Of a stretch of DNA of 8,540 nt, positions 7,815 through 8,540 are shown one piece after another. The notes beneath the pieces were generated by a model. That model did not search any database. It was not told the DNA's origin and saw only the letters and a program-made list of their open reading frames with translations. Made by a program: the position numbers and the translations under genes. Position 1 is the stretch's first letter. Each line of letters begins with the position of its first letter. The stretch is from positions 1-8,540 of the forward strand of contig JASFPJ010000129.1 in assembly GCA_050116035.1 (NCBI GenBank), written 5' to 3'. Source of the stretch: SOIA01 sp050116035. GTDB taxonomy: Bacteria > Acidobacteriota > Aminicenantia > Aminicenantales > Aminicenantaceae.

Positions 7815-7845
7815 AATTGTATCAGTTCGTATTAGAAGTACAATT
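7815..7845. repeat. Inverted repeat after the paralogue run
   Basis: AATTGTA (7815-7821) and TACAATT (7839-7845) are perfect inverted arms separated by 17 bases, beginning seven bases after the stop of paralogue C. It may form a weak AT-rich hairpin at the transcript end or be an operator. There is no GC-rich stem or clean T-run, so it is not called a terminator. Confidence 0.3.
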
Positions 7846-7909
7846 TAGTCCGTTCTCTTGAGGCCTGTTCATTGGCCCCGGGGTTTGAAGAATAGAGAGG
7901 AAAAAGTTG

Positions 7910-7937
7910 TTGCTTCTTGTGCAAGAGGGATTCTAAT
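7910..7937 (+). promoter_or_regulatory. Weak candidate sigma-70-type promoter for the protease gene
   Basis: TCTAAT (7932-7937) matches five of six positions of TATAAT. A poor -35 candidate, TTGCTT (7910-7915), lies 16 bases upstream. The inverted repeat TCTTG-TG-CAAGA (7915-7926) falls between them, where an operator could act. The wide gap upstream makes a separate promoter plausible, but the match alone is weak and the organism's promoter rules are unknown. Confidence 0.22.
7915..7926. repeat. Short inverted repeat in the gap before the protease gene
   Basis: TCTTG and CAAGA are perfect arms around a TG centre. With G-U pairing in RNA the arms extend to 7913-7928. The form is compatible with a small operator, but a repeat this short can occur by chance. 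Confidence 0.25.
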
Positions 7938-8035
7938 TATTTCTGATATAAAGAAGTCATTTGGAGGGGCGTGGTTTAATGAAGAATATTCGGTGACAAT
8001 AGAGCTTTCTTTGTGCCAGGAATAAAACAGGAAAA

Positions 8036-8041
8036 AGGAGG
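8036..8041 (+). promoter_or_regulatory. Ribosome binding site of the protease gene
   Basis: AGGAGG lies five bases before ATG 8047, which opens directly into a signal peptide. This settles the start and the frame of the partial gene at the right edge. Confidence 0.85.
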
Positions 8042-8046
8042 AAAAG

Positions 8047-8540
8047 ATGTTAAGACGATCACTCGCATTTTTAGGAATACTGGTCTTTTCTGCTTTTGTT
8101 TTAGTGGGATTTTCGAATACAGCAGCCAGCGATCAAGATACACTTCTCCTGATAAAGTTATATGCTCAGGAGACGAGTTTTTGGTGCTGGGCGGCTTGTG
8201 GCCAGATGGTATCGACCTATTTGAAAAATCCCATAAAACAATGTGACCAAGTTCAGGACCTTTATTACCGGTCAGGGTTAGGATGTTGTGGTGCAAATAT
8301 CCCGAGAAAATGTCTGTTAGGACTCTGCAAGGATCCACTTTGCTTATTATGGCTAAAACAATATAAATTCACATACAAAATTACACCTTTAAATGGCCAT
8401 CTAACTTGGGACGAAATTAAAGACGAGATCACGAATAATCGGCCGTTTATTTTTGCATGGTCATGGGATGGAAAGAATTTTTCACATATGATGGTTGGCA
8501 TGGGATATAAAACAGTACGCAATAAGAATTATGTTGAGGT
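8047..8540 (+). CDS. Exported papain-like cysteine protease (C70/AvrRpt2-like), 3' partial
   Basis: The frame stays open to the right edge, giving 164 complete codons. Residues 1 to about 27 are a Sec signal peptide (MLRR, hydrophobic core, end near Asn-Thr-Ala-Ala). Residues 41-55 read QETSFWCWAACGQMV. Gln41 is the oxyanion-hole residue and Cys47 the nucleophile, with the papain spacing of six and the Trp that follows the papain Cys. His147 in FSHMMVGMGY is the expected general base. The third residue (Asp/Asn) would come shortly after residue 164 and is outside the window. The Q-x5-C-W-A-A pattern is typical of the papain-like C70 group that includes AvrRpt2. A C39-like peptidase is the main alternative. 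Cysteines at 51, 66, 80, 81, 89, 94 and 99 suggest disulfides in an oxidising compartment. It lies 238 bases after the secreted paralogues on the same strand. The substrate is unknown; one of those neighbours is a reasonable guess. Confidence 0.82.
   Translation, partial: MLRRSLAFLGILVFSAFVLVGFSNTAASDQDTLLLIKLYAQETSFWCWAACGQMVSTYLKNPIKQCDQVQDLYYRSGLGCCGANIPRKCLLGLCKDPLCLLWLKQYKFTYKITPLNGHLTWDEIKDEITNNRPFIFAWSWDGKNFSHMMVGMGYKTVRNKNYVE

Noticed and set aside
8013..8246. Plus-strand 77-codon open frame starting before the protease
   Set aside because: It runs in another frame over the protease gene, and its initiation codon has no ribosome binding site. The strong AGGAGG lies within it and serves ATG 8047.
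7976..8338. Minus-strand open frame across the gap and the protease start
   Set aside because: It has no ribosome binding site or domain and overlaps the well-supported signal peptide and active-site region of the protease.

Overview
The window is a single-strand bacterial gene block: six genes on the plus strand, none on the minus strand. Strong AGGAGG-type ribosome binding sites, Sec-type signal peptides and moderate G+C (mid-forties by eye) indicate a bacterium. The exported, beta-rich products fit a diderm. An Aminicenantes/Acidobacteriota-like lineage is only a guess. No RNA genes, CRISPR, transposon or phage gene was seen.

Positions 7-7808 hold five consecutive genes whose products appear to be paralogues of one uncharacterised family. 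Three (1561-3231, 4266-6077, 6099-7808) are full-length, closely related secreted proteins of 556-603 residues. One (3228-4238) is a compact 336-residue version with a signal peptide. The first (7-1470) is a distant member with no visible signal peptide, and its frame is open to the left window edge. Genes 2 to 5 are tightly packed (4-base overlap, then 27- and 21-base gaps), so they are very probably one operon. A 90-base gap separates gene 1 from gene 2.

The three long paralogues share an N-terminal module, a middle module and a C-terminal module. They differ sharply at one internal hinge: Gly/Ser-rich in the first, a 56-residue Ser/Thr/Arg/Lys/Pro tract with 20 basic residues in the second, and a poly-Glu stretch in the third. 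I do not recognise a characterised family, so the function is open. A set of co-made, exported, structurally similar proteins suggests a heteromeric envelope or extracellular assembly (inference).

Positions 7809-8046 are non-coding, with two inverted repeats and a weak promoter candidate. From 8047 to the right edge runs the 5' part of an exported papain-like cysteine protease (C70/AvrRpt2-like). Its Gln, Cys and His active-site positions are visible; the gene is cut before the expected third residue. Its start region is identical over 15 bases to that of gene 2. A working but untested model is that the protease matures or acts with the secreted paralogue set.
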